A stretch of DNA of 64,000 nucleotides, taken from NCBI GenBank assembly GCA_910585815.1, contig CAJUFJ010000010.1, positions 6,857 to 70,856 of the forward strand, in the 5' to 3' direction. The stretch is from an uncultured Oscillospiraceae bacterium. GTDB lineage: Bacteria > Bacillota > Clostridia > Oscillospirales > Oscillospiraceae. Positions 24,492-32,506 of this stretch are shown in pieces. The notes beneath the pieces were generated by a model that searched no databases, had not been told where the DNA came from, and worked only from the letters and a program-made list of their open reading frames with translations. Numbering within the stretch: the stretch's first letter is position 1; each line of letters begins with the position of its first letter. The translations under genes and the position numbers were made by a program.

Positions 24492-24815
24492 TTGGAGAAA
24501 ATCTGGAAGAATGGGCGGTTTTGGGGATGCGTCCTGCTGTTTGCGGGGCTGTTTGGACTGGCGCTGTACTTTGAGCACATTGACCGCTATCATCCGTTTC
24601 CGTATATTATGGTGTTTCATGCCCTGACCCTCGTTTCATGGGTGTGGGGGCTGTACCACCGCCGGAAGCCGGGGGACAGGCGCGCCTGGGGGTGCTGGGT
24701 CCTTTTAAGCGCCCTGCCGCAGACGCTGATGTGCATGGTGAGTTTTGTGGCCTGGGGGCTGCTGGGGATGTCCCTGATTATGGGGGTCGCCGCCATCATA
24801 TGCAGAGAAAAATAG
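24492..24815 (+). CDS. Small membrane protein of unknown function
   Basis: 107 residues from TTG 24492 (GGAGGAAAGGGGG upstream). Three or four hydrophobic segments: FWGCVLLFAGLFGLALYF, IMVFHALTLVSWVWGLY, AWGCWVLLSALPQTLMCMV and LLGMSLIMGVAAII. The basic loop YHRRKPGDRR follows the inside-positive rule. No family recognised. It ends at a shared bidirectional terminator facing the hydrolase gene. Confidence 0.7.
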   Translation: MEKIWKNGRFWGCVLLFAGLFGLALYFEHIDRYHPFPYIMVFHALTLVSWVWGLYHRRKPGDRRAWGCWVLLSALPQTLMCMVSFVAWGLLGMSLIMGVAAIICREK

Positions 24816-24817
24816 GG

Positions 24818-24840
24818 CAGGCCCGCCGTTGGCGGGCCTG
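24818..24840. terminator. Bidirectional terminator
   Basis: CAGGCCCGCC/GGCGGGCCTG, loop GTT, followed by GCTTTTA on the plus strand. It sits between converging genes ending at 24815 and 24845. Confidence 0.85.
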
Positions 24841-24844
24841 GCTT

Positions 24845-25771
24845 TTATGTCAGCTTGGATTCGATCCAGGTCAGCAGGTCCTGGAAAACCTCCTGGCGGT
24901 TGGTCTCGTTGAACATCTCGTGGCGGCCGCCGGGGTAGAGCTTTACGGTGACGTCACTGCACCCCGCGGCGCGGAACATCCCTGCCACCTTCCGCACCCC
25001 CCGGCCCATTGCGCCCACCGGGTCCTGGTCACCGGAGAAGAAATAGACCGGGGTGTCCTTTGCCATTTTGGCCAGATTGCTCCGGTCCGCGATGAATTGC
25101 AGGCCGCCCATCATGTCCCGGAACATGGCCGCCGTGATCAGAAAGCCGCACAGTGGGTCAGCCAGGTAGGCGTCCACCGCCGCCTCGTCCCGGCTGAGCC
25201 AGTCGGAGGTGGTGCGGTTGGGCTTGAAGGCCCGGTTGTAGCTGCCAAAGGGCAGGTCGTTTAACCGCTTGCTCACATGGTCGGGGCCCCGGAGCTTGCA
25301 GAGAGCTTCGGCCAGGGCCTTGCCGGAGGCCACAGCGGCGGCGGACTCCTGGCCTGTGCCCGACAGGATGGCGGCGTCCACCGTGCCCGGCCAGCGGATC
25401 AGATAGGTGCGGGTGAGGAAGGAGCCCATGGAGTGGCCCAGGATCACATAGGGCAGGGCGGGGTGTTTTTCCCCCTCCAGCTCCCGCAGGCGGTGGACGT
25501 CCCGGGCCACCAGGTCCCAGCCGTTTTGGGGGCCGAAATAGCCGAACTTGCCCCCGGCGGTGAGTCCGTGGCCGAGATGGTCCTCGCCGCACACCACGTA
25601 GCCGTGGGCGGCCAGGAAGCGGGCCGCCTGGTCGTAGCGGCCGATGTGCTCCGCTACGCCGTGGACAAGCTGCACCACCCCACGGGGGGCGCCCTCGGGC
25701 ACCCACTCCCGGGCGTGGACGGCGTGGATGCCGTCGGAGGAGGGATAGGAAAGGTCGAAGGTCTGGATCAT
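24845..25771 (-). CDS. Alpha/beta hydrolase, monoacylglycerol lipase/lysophospholipase type
   Basis: 308 residues. The triad is visible: Ser in GHSMGS (near 111), Asp in SGDQDPVG (near 246) and His in GGRHEMFNE (near 280). The oxyanion HG motif is in VQLVHGVAEH, and the GEDHLGHG loop is typical of the Hydrolase_4 group. Such enzymes cleave monoacylglycerols or lysophospholipids. No signal peptide, so cytoplasmic or membrane-peripheral. Monocistronic. Confidence 0.93.
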   Translation of the reverse strand: MIQTFDLSYPSSDGIHAVHAREWVPEGAPRGVVQLVHGVAEHIGRYDQAARFLAAHGYVVCGEDHLGHGLTAGGKFGYFGPQNGWDLVARDVHRLRELEGEKHPALPYVILGHSMGSFLTRTYLIRWPGTVDAAILSGTGQESAAAVASGKALAEALCKLRGPDHVSKRLNDLPFGSYNRAFKPNRTTSDWLSRDEAAVDAYLADPLCGFLITAAMFRDMMGGLQFIADRSNLAKMAKDTPVYFFSGDQDPVGAMGRGVRKVAGMFRAAGCSDVTVKLYPGGRHEMFNETNRQEVFQDLLTWIESKLT

Positions 25772-25790
25772 AGCGCACCTCGTTTTCTTC

Positions 25791-25866
25791 TGTAGGGGCG
25801 GATATCATCCGCCCGCCTGAAAAGGACCGGTGAATATTATGTGCGGGCGGGCACTGCCCGCCCCTA
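25791..25866. repeat. GTAGGGGCG clamp repeat
   Basis: GTAGGGGCGGATATCATCCGCCCG, a ~30-base spacer, then GCGGGCGG..CGCCCCTAC. Outer arms pair with each other and each side also forms its own hairpin. It lies just upstream of the hydrolase start. Confidence 0.85.
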
Positions 25867-25895
25867 CACAGCATACCCCAAAAGAACCGTTTTCG

Positions 25896-26684
25896 TCAAG
25901 CCATCTGTTCCAACAGTGAGCGGATGGTGCCGGCGTGGTAGGCCCCCTCCTGGGCCAGCTCCAGGTAGAGCTCCCGCAGGCAGGGGTCGGCGGTGGTCTG
26001 GGCGGCCTGTTTGTTCTGCTGCTCCCACTGCTGCTCCCAGAGGAACTGCTGCCGCAGGGCCAGGGGTAGAGAGGCGGGCAGGGTGGGGGCGGCGCAGCGG
26101 GGGGTATAGCGCCGGCCGGTGATGAGAAAGTAGGCGGCGGACAGCCGGCGGAAGGCGGAACGGTGGTCGCAGGCCAGAACGGCCAGCGCACGGGCGCAGG
26201 CGCCGCTGGCCCGGCGGGTCATGGCCCGGGCGGCGGCCGCGCCGGACTGGGCCAGAGTCATCAGCGCCTCCAAACGGGCGGCGTCCCCCTGGGAGGCCTC
26301 GCCCAGGCAGAAGGTGGGGGCGTCGGGGGTGACGGGTACGTCCGGGCAGGCGGGACAGTCCGGGCACTGGGGGCAGTCGGGACACTGGGGACAGTCCGGG
26401 CAGGCAGGACAGTCGGGGCATGCCGGCTCGGCGGGGCAGTCGGGCACCGGGGGGAGGTCCGGGGTGACAGGGGGCTGCTCCTCCTCCGGTGGTTCCACCG
26501 GGGGCGGCTCTACAGGCGGGGTCTCCTCCGGGGGCTCGGTGGGCTGGGCGGGGACGGCGCTGTCCGGGATGGCGTCGGACCGGGGGGCGGGCTGGTTGGG
26601 CATTACCCGGTCCCAGACCCGCTGGAAGGTGTTGGGGTCGATGTCCTGCCCGCGCAGGGCAGGAAGATCAACTTTTAATTCCAT
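25896..26684 (-). CDS. Ferritin-like domain protein with CPxC repeats
   Basis: 262 residues, SD AAAGGAG. Start MELKVDLPALRGQDIDPN with FQRVWDRVMP; then a Pro/Glu-rich linker (about 45-80); then residues ~84-113 with repeated CP-D/A/Q units (CPDCP, CPQCP), giving eleven cysteines within 30 residues. The C-terminal ~130 residues are helical and look ferritin-like (LMTLAQSGAAAARAM, HRSAFRRLSAAYFLITG, QQFLWEQQWEQQNKQAA, ELYLELAQEGAYHAG). The expected Glu/His iron ligands are only partly evident. The Cys array suggests metal binding. Cytoplasmic, no signal peptide. Function unknown. Confidence 0.8.
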   Translation of the reverse strand: MELKVDLPALRGQDIDPNTFQRVWDRVMPNQPAPRSDAIPDSAVPAQPTEPPEETPPVEPPPVEPPEEEQPPVTPDLPPVPDCPAEPACPDCPACPDCPQCPDCPQCPDCPACPDVPVTPDAPTFCLGEASQGDAARLEALMTLAQSGAAAARAMTRRASGACARALAVLACDHRSAFRRLSAAYFLITGRRYTPRCAAPTLPASLPLALRQQFLWEQQWEQQNKQAAQTTADPCLRELYLELAQEGAYHAGTIRSLLEQMA

Positions 26685-26756
26685 GATGTAAGACTCCTTT
26701 GCTGGAAAAATAGTCCGGGGGACTATCCCATCCTATGCCCTGGAAGGAGCTTTGGA

Positions 26757-26785
26757 TTGCGTGAGGGGGAAAAATGTGGTACAAT
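26757..26785 (+). promoter_or_regulatory. Promoter of the thioesterase gene
   Basis: TTGCGT, 17-bp spacer, TACAAT, 36 bp before the ATG. Confidence 0.65.
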
Positions 26786-26820
26786 GCCTTGGTCACCTTT
26801 GCCGGGAGGAGCGTGTGCAT

Positions 26821-27228
26821 ATGGAAGAAAAAATATACCCGGTGGCGGGAATCGTCAACAGCCCCCACCAATTTTCCTACGAAAACGGAATCGTTGTGAC
26901 CTGTGTAGAGCCCGGGCTGGCCCGGGGGGAGCTCCGCGCCGGACCGGACTCCATCAATCCCCACGGGATGATTCATGGTGGGGCTATGGCGACGTTGGCG
27001 GATACGGTGGCGGGTTGCTGCGCCTGTTCCAAGGGGGGCAACTGCGTGACCGCCTCCAGCTCGATGGAGTTTCTGCGCCCTGCTCAGGGGGATTTGTTTT
27101 GTGAGGCTACCCCCAAAAAGCTGGGACGGCAGCTGTCGGTGATTCAGGTTACCATTACCAATGCCGGGGGGAAGACGGTGGCGACCGGGACGTTTAGTTT
27201 TTTTATGGCGCGGCCGGGGGAGGGATGA
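26821..27228 (+). CDS. PaaI-family hotdog thioesterase
   Basis: 135 residues from ATG 26821 (GGGAGGAG upstream). The hotdog signature INPHGMIHGGAMATLADTVAG supplies the acid and helix, with the SSSMEFLRPAQGD strand and TFSFFMARP end. These enzymes hydrolyse acyl- or aryl-CoA thioesters. The substrate is not determined. A promoter lies between it and the divergent ferritin-like gene, which starts 137 bp away. Confidence 0.92.
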   Translation: MEEKIYPVAGIVNSPHQFSYENGIVVTCVEPGLARGELRAGPDSINPHGMIHGGAMATLADTVAGCCACSKGGNCVTASSSMEFLRPAQGDLFCEATPKKLGRQLSVIQVTITNAGGKTVATGTFSFFMARPGEG

Positions 27229-27244
27229 GTGGGGAATCCCCCAG

Positions 27245-27745
27245 TCACCGCCTGCGGCGGTGCCAGCCATCTCGGCCTAAGAGCCGCCGCTTTGCGGAGG
27301 TTGGCCTCGAAACGCGCCTGCGGGCGCAGCCTTTAGCAAGGGGGCCTTTGGAGCGGGAACGGTCCGGTTTGCGCCGAAAAGCCTCCTTTAGAAAGGAGGT
27401 GCCCCAGTTCGCAAACTGGGGCGGAGGATTGTATTTCGCCGCAGGCGAAATGTATGAAATAATCAAGGTTTGCAAAACTTTGTTTACTGCGTATGTTTTG
27501 CTTCGCAAAACGCAATCCTCAGTCAGCCTTCGGCTGACAGCCCCTTTCAAAAGGGGCCTTTGGAGCGGCAACGAAACAGTCTGCGTCGAAAAGCCCCCCC
27601 TTGCTAAAGGGGGGAGGGCCGCCGGACGTAGTCCGGTGGCGGGGGGATTCTGTATTTTGCCGGTCCTATTTTATCCTGATACCGTTTTATCCCCTTCGGG
27701 GATAGGCAAGGGTAGAACCCTTGCCCTACGGGCGGTTGTGTCAAA
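27245..27745. repeat. Repeat block (several families) after the thioesterase gene
   Basis: From 27370 to 27565 lies a ~190-bp composite: CCTCCTTTAGAAAGGAGG, GCCCCAGTTCGCAAACTGGGGC, TTCGCCGCAGGCGAA, an AT-rich middle, GTTTTGCTTCGCAAAAC, then GTCAGCCTTCGGCTGAC and CCCCTTTCAAAAGGGG. It is an inverted-orientation relative of the blocks at 50577 and 53508. GATACCGTTTTATCCCC and the AGGGTAGAACCC palindrome follow at 27680-27735. No gene supported. Confidence 0.85.
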
Positions 27746-27845
27746 GGCAACCGTTGTTGTTCGCAGGGGGGAAGGGGGCTGCGGGGGGCGACGAGCCCGG
27801 GGGAGCGGAAAAATGACCGTTTTTACCGTTTTTATAAATTAACCA

Positions 27846-27874
27846 TTGACAATCCTGCAAGTCCGTGGTAGGAT
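27846..27874 (+). promoter_or_regulatory. Promoter of the lysine riboswitch transcript
   Basis: Perfect TTGACA, 17-bp spacer, TAGGAT. Transcription should begin near 27880, just before the riboswitch. Confidence 0.8.
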
Positions 27875-27889
27875 AACTGCAATTCTATA

Positions 27890-28055
27890 TGAGGATAGAG
27901 GCGCGGCGCTCATGCGTACTGCGGGATATGGCCAGGCAGCCGTCCCGCGGGAGAGGGTGCGCCGCCGAAGGTCGGACGGCTTGCCTGAGCCGTTGGTCCT
28001 GGGCCGTTGGGAGAATATCCTGCGGACTGTCACGAGAGTGGAGCGCTATCCAGAG
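27890..28055 (+). promoter_or_regulatory. Lysine riboswitch (L box)
   Basis: Conserved L-box blocks appear in order: GATAGAGGCGCG (27894-27905), GGGAGAGGGTGC with GCCGCCGAAG (27961-27970), then ACTGTCACGAGAGTGGAGCG and closing CTATCC (28046-28051), which pairs with GGATAG at the 5' side. Arms of internal helices (GGACGGCTTGCC..GGTCCTGGGCCG) lie between. Identified by recall of the family consensus. An intrinsic terminator follows, so lysine should stop transcription. Confidence 0.88.
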
Positions 28056-28089
28056 GTCCCCGGTGTGAGGCTGGGGGCGTCCGGTTTTG

Positions 28090-28125
28090 CCGTGGGGCGC
28101 GTTCTGCGCACCGCGGTTTTGTTTT
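28090..28125 (+). terminator. Riboswitch-controlled terminator
   Basis: CCGTGGGGCGCG pairs with GCGCACCGCGG apart from one mismatch, followed by TTTTGTTTT. It ends about 50 bp before the transporter start. Confidence 0.82.
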
Positions 28126-28172
28126 GCGCGAAAGGGGCTGTGTGTGGCCCTAAAAATTAGGAGGGAATACAA

Positions 28173-29903
28173 ATGAGAACCAGAAGAACCTTTGGCCTGC
28201 GGACCATTGTCCTTGTGATGATGCTGCTGGCCATGATGACCACCGCCTTCGCCGCCGGCGACCCCACCGACGCCACCGGCACCAAGATGATCGAGTGTCC
28301 CGACTGCGGCGCGGTGGGGGTGGTGCTGTCCGACGAGGCCGAGGCCGTTACCTGTGAGACCTGCGGAGGCACCGGCTATGTCCAGTCCCCCAGCAGCTTC
28401 TTCAACACCCCAATGGCCCTGCTGCCCCCCGTAATCGCCATCGCCCTGGCCCTGATTACCAAGGAGGTCTACTCCTCCCTGTTCATCGGCATCCTGGTGG
28501 GCGGGCTGCTCTACTCCAACTTCTCCTTTGAGGGGACGGTGCTCCACGCCTTTAACGACGGCATTGTGGCCTCCCTGTCCGACGGCTACAACGTGGGCAT
28601 CCTGGTGTTCCTGGTCATCCTGGGCGTGATGGTGTGCCTGATGAACAAGGCGGGCGGCTCCGCCGCCTTCGGCCGCTGGGCCAAGCACAACATCAAGTCC
28701 CGGGCCGGGGTCCAGCTGGCCACCATCGTGCTGGGCTGCCTGATTTTTATTGACGACTACTTTAACTGCCTCACCGTGGGCTCCGTTATGCGCCCCGTTA
28801 CCGACAAGCAGAATGTGTCCCGGGCCAAGCTGGCCTACCTCATTGACGCTACCGCCGCCCCCATCTGCATCATCGCCCCCATCTCCTCCTGGGCGGCCGC
28901 CGTGGCCTCCTTCGCGGAGGACGGACAGGGCCTGAACCTGTTCATCAAGGCCATCCCCTACAACTTCTACGCCCTCCTCACCGTGGTGATGATGGTGGGT
29001 ATGGTGCTGATGGGCGTGGAGTTCGGCACTATGGCCCGGTATGAGAAGAACGCTGTGGAAAACGGCGACCTCTTTTCCGGCTCCAACCCCTATGCCATGC
29101 TGGACGAGGAGAACGACGAGAGCAAGGGCATTGTGCTGGACCTGGTGCTGCCCATCCTGGTGCTGGTGGTGGCCTGTGTTATCGGCATGATCTACTCCGG
29201 CGGCTTCTTCTCCGGGGAGAACTTTGTGGACGCCTTCTCCAACTCCGACGCCTCCGTGGGCCTGATGCTGGGCTCCGCCTTCGGCCTGCTGTTTGCCTTC
29301 CTCTACTACCTGGTGCGCCGGTCCATGTCCTTTAAGGAGATGATGGGCTGCATCCCCGAGGGCTTTAAGGCCATGGTGCCCGCCATTTTGATCCTCACCT
29401 TTGCCTGGTCCCTGAAGGGCATGACCGACTCCCTGGGCGCCAAGTTCTTTGTCCGGGACTTTGTCCGCTCCGCCTCCGGGCTGCAGGTGGTGCTGCCCGT
29501 GATCGTGTTTGCCGTGGGCTGCCTGCTGGCCTTCGCCACCGGCACCAGCTGGGGTACCTTCGGTATCCTGATTCCCATTGTGCAGAGCGTGTTCGAGATG
29601 GACAACCCTATGGCCATTATCTGCATCTCCGCCTGTATGGCCGGCGCGGTGTGCGGCGACCACTGCTCCCCCATCTCCGACACCACCATTATGGCCTCCG
29701 CCGGCGCACAGTGTGACCACGTGAATCACGTGTCTACCCAACTGCCCTACGCCGTCTCCTGCGCCGTGATCTCCGGTATTACCTACCTGATTGCCGGCTT
29801 GCTGGTGACGGCAAAGGCGCCCGGGATTATCTCCCTGCCCATCGGCATCGTGCTGATGCTTGGGTTCCTCTTTGTGATGAAGGGACGCCGGCAGAACGTC
29901 TGA
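28173..29903 (+). CDS. lysW: NhaC-family transporter, predicted lysine transporter (LysW type), with zinc-ribbon insert
   Basis: 576 residues, SD TTAGGAGGG. A signal-like first helix ends in TTAFAAG. Then comes a ~45-residue outer segment with two CxxC pairs (ECPDCG, TCETCGG) resembling a zinc ribbon. The rest is an 11-13 helix NhaC/Na+:H+ antiporter-superfamily transporter (DDYFNCLTVGSVMRP, TGTSWGTFGILIPI, GDHCSPISDTTIMASAG). NhaC-superfamily members under L-box control were predicted in comparative genomics to be lysine transporters, named LysW, and this gene has its own L box. Lysine import is therefore the best call; direction and ions are unproven. Confidence 0.85.
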   Translation: MRTRRTFGLRTIVLVMMLLAMMTTAFAAGDPTDATGTKMIECPDCGAVGVVLSDEAEAVTCETCGGTGYVQSPSSFFNTPMALLPPVIAIALALITKEVYSSLFIGILVGGLLYSNFSFEGTVLHAFNDGIVASLSDGYNVGILVFLVILGVMVCLMNKAGGSAAFGRWAKHNIKSRAGVQLATIVLGCLIFIDDYFNCLTVGSVMRPVTDKQNVSRAKLAYLIDATAAPICIIAPISSWAAAVASFAEDGQGLNLFIKAIPYNFYALLTVVMMVGMVLMGVEFGTMARYEKNAVENGDLFSGSNPYAMLDEENDESKGIVLDLVLPILVLVVACVIGMIYSGGFFSGENFVDAFSNSDASVGLMLGSAFGLLFAFLYYLVRRSMSFKEMMGCIPEGFKAMVPAILILTFAWSLKGMTDSLGAKFFVRDFVRSASGLQVVLPVIVFAVGCLLAFATGTSWGTFGILIPIVQSVFEMDNPMAIICISACMAGAVCGDHCSPISDTTIMASAGAQCDHVNHVSTQLPYAVSCAVISGITYLIAGLLVTAKAPGIISLPIGIVLMLGFLFVMKGRRQNV

Positions 29904-29921
29904 ACCTAATCAGATAAAAAA

Positions 29922-29948
29922 TGAGGCCGCCCCACCGGGGCGGCCTCA
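29922..29948. terminator. Bidirectional terminator
   Basis: TGAGGCCGCCCC/GGGGCGGCCTCA, 3-base loop, between converging genes. T-rich on the minus strand (TTTTTTATC). Confidence 0.9.
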
Positions 29949-29951
29949 CGT

Positions 29952-30320
29952 TTACTCCGTAGGCTTGACGTATCCGATTTTGACATCCGGGTTTTGGGCG
30001 GCGATGTGGTCCAGGCACTGCTGGCCGGTGGGCTTGTCAAGCACCTGGCCCCGGCGCTCCTGGCCGTCGGCGCAGGCCATGACCAGGTAGAACTGGTCGA
30101 AGTTGGCGGTGGCGCAGCACATTCGGGCCTTGACCTCCTCCTGACGCAGCCAGGCCCGGGTGATCTGGCTGTATGGCAGGCAGGAGACGCCGGAAAATTT
30201 GCGGAGGTAGAGACACTGCTCCCCCAGGTGCACCTTGCCCATGTTGCGGGCCTGGGCGTAGTCCTGGGCCAGCGCCTGCGTGGGCAGGACAGCGCCGGGT
30301 ATCTCCGGTTTGAATTTCAT
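29952..30320 (-). CDS. Conserved hypothetical protein, PH-like
   Basis: 122 residues, SD AAGGAGG. The pattern GKVHLGEQCLYLRKFSGVSCLPYSQITRAWLRQEEV followed by FYLVMACADGQERRGQVLD resembles small PH/bPH domains, in which strands precede a C-terminal helix (GQQCLDHIAAQNP). No membrane helix. Function unknown. Monocistronic between two terminator/repeat regions. Confidence 0.7.
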   Translation of the reverse strand: MKFKPEIPGAVLPTQALAQDYAQARNMGKVHLGEQCLYLRKFSGVSCLPYSQITRAWLRQEEVKARMCCATANFDQFYLVMACADGQERRGQVLDKPTGQQCLDHIAAQNPDVKIGYVKPTE

Positions 30321-30385
30321 GGAAATCGCCTCCTTTTTGGGTATTGTACCACAATTTATTTGTTAACGCAAGTGATTCTTGTTTG

Positions 30386-30452
30386 TAGGGGCGCATATTG
30401 TGCGCCCGTCCTGACATCACAAGGCTGTGCGGGCGCACAATGTGCGCCCCTA
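30386..30452. repeat. GTAGGGGCG clamp repeat
   Basis: GTAGGGGCGCATATTGTGCGCCCG, spacer, GCGGGCGCACAATGTGCGCCCCTAC: nested inverted repeats in a 67-bp unit. Confidence 0.9.
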
Positions 30453-30484
30453 CGGAAAAATATCGAAAATTCCCGGGAAAACCC

Positions 30485-30595
30485 TTGACAACTGTCTGTC
30501 CCGCTGGTAAAATACTGAGGCCGCATCGAGACAGGCTGTCAAGAGGGAGAGCCCCCGCCTGCAAGAGCGAGTCCGTAATAAAGGAGTTGAATACT
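30485..30595 (+). promoter_or_regulatory. rplU promoter and leader
   Basis: TTGACA (30485-30490), 17 bp, TAAAAT (30508-30513). The ~75-nt leader contains GACAGGCTGTC and GAGGGAGAGCCCCCGCCTGC. L21 leaders that bind ribosomal protein are known in Firmicutes. I cannot confirm a match by eye. Confidence 0.7.
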
Positions 30596-30907
30596 ATGCA
30601 GGCAATCATCGTTACCGGCGGCAAGCAGTATAAGGTGGCGGAGGGCGACACCCTGTTCATCGAGAAGCTGGAGGCCGAGGCCGGCCAGGCCATTACCTTC
30701 GACCAGGTGCTGGCGGTTCTGGACGGGGACAAGGCTACCTTTGGCGCTCCCACCGTGGAGGGCGCTTCTGTGGCCGCCACCGTGGTCAAGAACGGCAAGG
30801 GCAAGAAGATCCGCATCTTCAAGTACACCCCCAAGAAGGGCTATCGGAAGCGCCAGGGCCACCGTCAGCCCTACACCAAGGTGGAGATCGGCGCCATCAA
30901 GGCCTGA
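30596..30907 (+). CDS. rplU: 50S ribosomal protein L21
   Basis: 103 residues, SD AAGGAG. MQAIIVTGGKQYKVAEGDTL and the C-terminal KYTPKKGYRKRQGHRQPYT rRNA-binding stretch are diagnostic. First gene of rplU-prp-rpmA; its stop overlaps the prp start by one base (TGATG). Confidence 0.98.
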   Translation: MQAIIVTGGKQYKVAEGDTLFIEKLEAEAGQAITFDQVLAVLDGDKATFGAPTVEGASVAATVVKNGKGKKIRIFKYTPKKGYRKRQGHRQPYTKVEIGAIKA

Positions 30908-31236
30908 TGACTACCGTCACATTCTATTCTGAGGGCAGCCGCCTCACCGGCCTGGAGATGAAGGGCCACAGCGGCTACGCCCCCCAGGGAGAGGACATCG
31001 TCTGCGCCGCCCTCACCAGCGCCGTCCGCCTCACCGAGTGCGCCGTCAACGACGTGCTGGGGCTGGAGGCCGCGGTGAAGGTGCGGGACAGGGACGCATC
31101 TATCTCCCTGAAGCTCCCCAAGGCCCTGGATTCGGACAGCGAGAGCGTCTGCCAGACCCTTCTGGCCGCGCTGCTGGTCCACTGCGTTCAGCTGGCCGAG
31201 GAGTACCCTGAAAACATTACCGTCTTGGAGGTGTAA
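30907..31236 (+). CDS. prp: Ribosomal-processing cysteine protease Prp
   Basis: 109 residues. The active-site pair is seen in GHSGYAPQGEDIVCAALTSAV (His near 20, Cys near 32). Prp removes the N-terminal extension of L27 in Firmicutes. It lies between rplU and rpmA, and L27 here has the matching extension. Confidence 0.95.
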   Translation: MTTVTFYSEGSRLTGLEMKGHSGYAPQGEDIVCAALTSAVRLTECAVNDVLGLEAAVKVRDRDASISLKLPKALDSDSESVCQTLLAALLVHCVQLAEEYPENITVLEV

Positions 31237-31239
31237 GAG

Positions 31240-31530
31240 ATGCTGAATATCGGTTTACAGTTTTTCGCCCATAAAAAGGGCGTGGGCTCCACCCGCAACG
31301 GCCGTGATTCCAAGGCCAAGCGGCTGGGCGTGAAGCGGGGCGACGGCCAGTTTGTGCTGGCCGGCAACATCCTGGTCCGCCAGCGGGGCACTCATATTCA
31401 TCCCGGCGTCAACGTGGGCAAGGGCAGCGACGACACCCTGTTCGCCATGAAGACCGGCCGCGTGAAGTTCGAGCGCCTGGGCAAGGACCGCAAGCAGGTC
31501 TCCATCGTGGAGGAAGCCGCCGCGGAGTAA
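31240..31530 (+). CDS. rpmA: 50S ribosomal protein L27 with Prp-cleavable N-terminus
   Basis: 96 residues starting MLNIGLQFFAHKKG. GLQFF before AHKKG is the Prp recognition sequence, so mature L27 should begin at Ala10. The GSTRNGRDSKAKRLGVKRGDG core is standard. SD GGAGG. A terminator follows at 31542. Confidence 0.98.
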   Translation: MLNIGLQFFAHKKGVGSTRNGRDSKAKRLGVKRGDGQFVLAGNILVRQRGTHIHPGVNVGKGSDDTLFAMKTGRVKFERLGKDRKQVSIVEEAAAE

Positions 31531-31541
31531 TCATCAACAGG

Positions 31542-31574
31542 AAGCCGCAAACGGGTTTTCGTTTGCGGCTTTTT
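31542..31574 (+). terminator. Terminator of rplU-prp-rpmA
   Basis: AAGCCGCAAACG/CGTTTGCGGCTT with 6-base loop and TTTTTC. Confidence 0.93.
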
Positions 31575-31598
31575 CTTCAAAATGGGGGATTCTGCACT

Positions 31599-32048
31599 AT
31601 GAAAACTGCCATCGTTTACTACTCCGCCCACCATGGCAACACCAGGAAGCTGGCGGAGGCCGTCGCCCGGGGGCGGGACGTTATCCTTATGGACGTCCAG
31701 GAGGTGAAAAGCGCCGACCTGAGCGGCTATGACCTGATCGGCTTTGCCTCGGGCATTTACTTCGGGAAATTTCACCGGAGCGTGGTGGAGTTCGCCAAAA
31801 ACAACCTGCCCCAGGGGAAAAAGGTGTTTTTTCTGGCCACCTACGGGGGCAGCAACGGGACAAAGGCCATCGAGGAGGCGGTCCGGGAGAGGGACGCCCA
31901 AATTGTGGGCAGCTTCGGCTGCAAGGGCTACGACACCTTCGGGCCCTTTAAGCTGGTGGGCGGTATCTGCAAGGGCCACCCGGACGAGACCGACCTGAAA
32001 AATGCCCGCCGGTTTTTGGACGGGCTGATGAAAACGGCAGAGAATTGA
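31599..32048 (+). CDS. Flavodoxin-like protein
   Basis: 149 residues from ATG 31599. The FMN phosphate loop SAHHGNTRKLAEAVA is at 8-22, FASGIYFGKFHRSV is the 50s loop and FFLATYGGSNG the 90s loop. It ends FKLVGGICKGHPDETDLKNA, common in short flavodoxins of anaerobes. Probably a low-potential electron carrier. Followed 10 bp later by the PPC-domain gene. Confidence 0.88.
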   Translation: MKTAIVYYSAHHGNTRKLAEAVARGRDVILMDVQEVKSADLSGYDLIGFASGIYFGKFHRSVVEFAKNNLPQGKKVFFLATYGGSNGTKAIEEAVRERDAQIVGSFGCKGYDTFGPFKLVGGICKGHPDETDLKNARRFLDGLMKTAEN

Positions 32049-32058
32049 GGTGCTGAAT

Positions 32059-32487
32059 ATGGAATACAGAAAATTTCCCCAGGGCTATGCCCTGCGCCTG
32101 GACCCCGGCGAGGAGGTTGTGGAGTGCCTGACCCGGCTGGTGGACCGGGAGCATGTCCGGCTGGGGACGGTGTCCGCACTGGGGGCCGCCAACGACGTGA
32201 CCATCGGTATTTTTGACACGGCGGAGAAGAAATACTACTCTAAGCGCTATCAGGGGCAGTTTGAAATTTCTGCCCTGGTGGGGAACGTGACCCGGCAGGA
32301 GGGGAGGCCCTACCTCCACCTGCACATCACCATCGGCAACCCGACGACCGGGGAGGTCTATGCCGGCCACCTGTCCGCCTGTACCATCAGCGCCACGCTG
32401 GAGCTGTTTCTCCAGGTGTGGGACGGGGAGATTGACCGGAAGCTCAGCGACACGGTGGGGCTGAACCTGCTGGAGTTTCAAGCCTGA
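32059..32487 (+). CDS. PPC (DUF296) domain protein
   Basis: 142 residues from ATG 32059 (SD GAGGTG). The PPC/PCC fold is seen in RLGTVSALGAANDVTIGIFD and PYLHLHITIGNPTTGEVYAGHLS, whose histidines form the metal site of the family. Bacterial members often lack the AT-hook of the plant proteins. Role unknown. Co-directional with the flavodoxin and YciI genes. Confidence 0.88.
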   Translation: MEYRKFPQGYALRLDPGEEVVECLTRLVDREHVRLGTVSALGAANDVTIGIFDTAEKKYYSKRYQGQFEISALVGNVTRQEGRPYLHLHITIGNPTTGEVYAGHLSACTISATLELFLQVWDGEIDRKLSDTVGLNLLEFQA

Positions 32488-32506
32488 AGGGGAAGGAGAA
32501 ATATTT

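Noticed and set aside
27225..27842. Coding frame after the thioesterase gene
   Set aside because: It runs through three families of palindromic repeats and has no SD or recognisable protein sequence.
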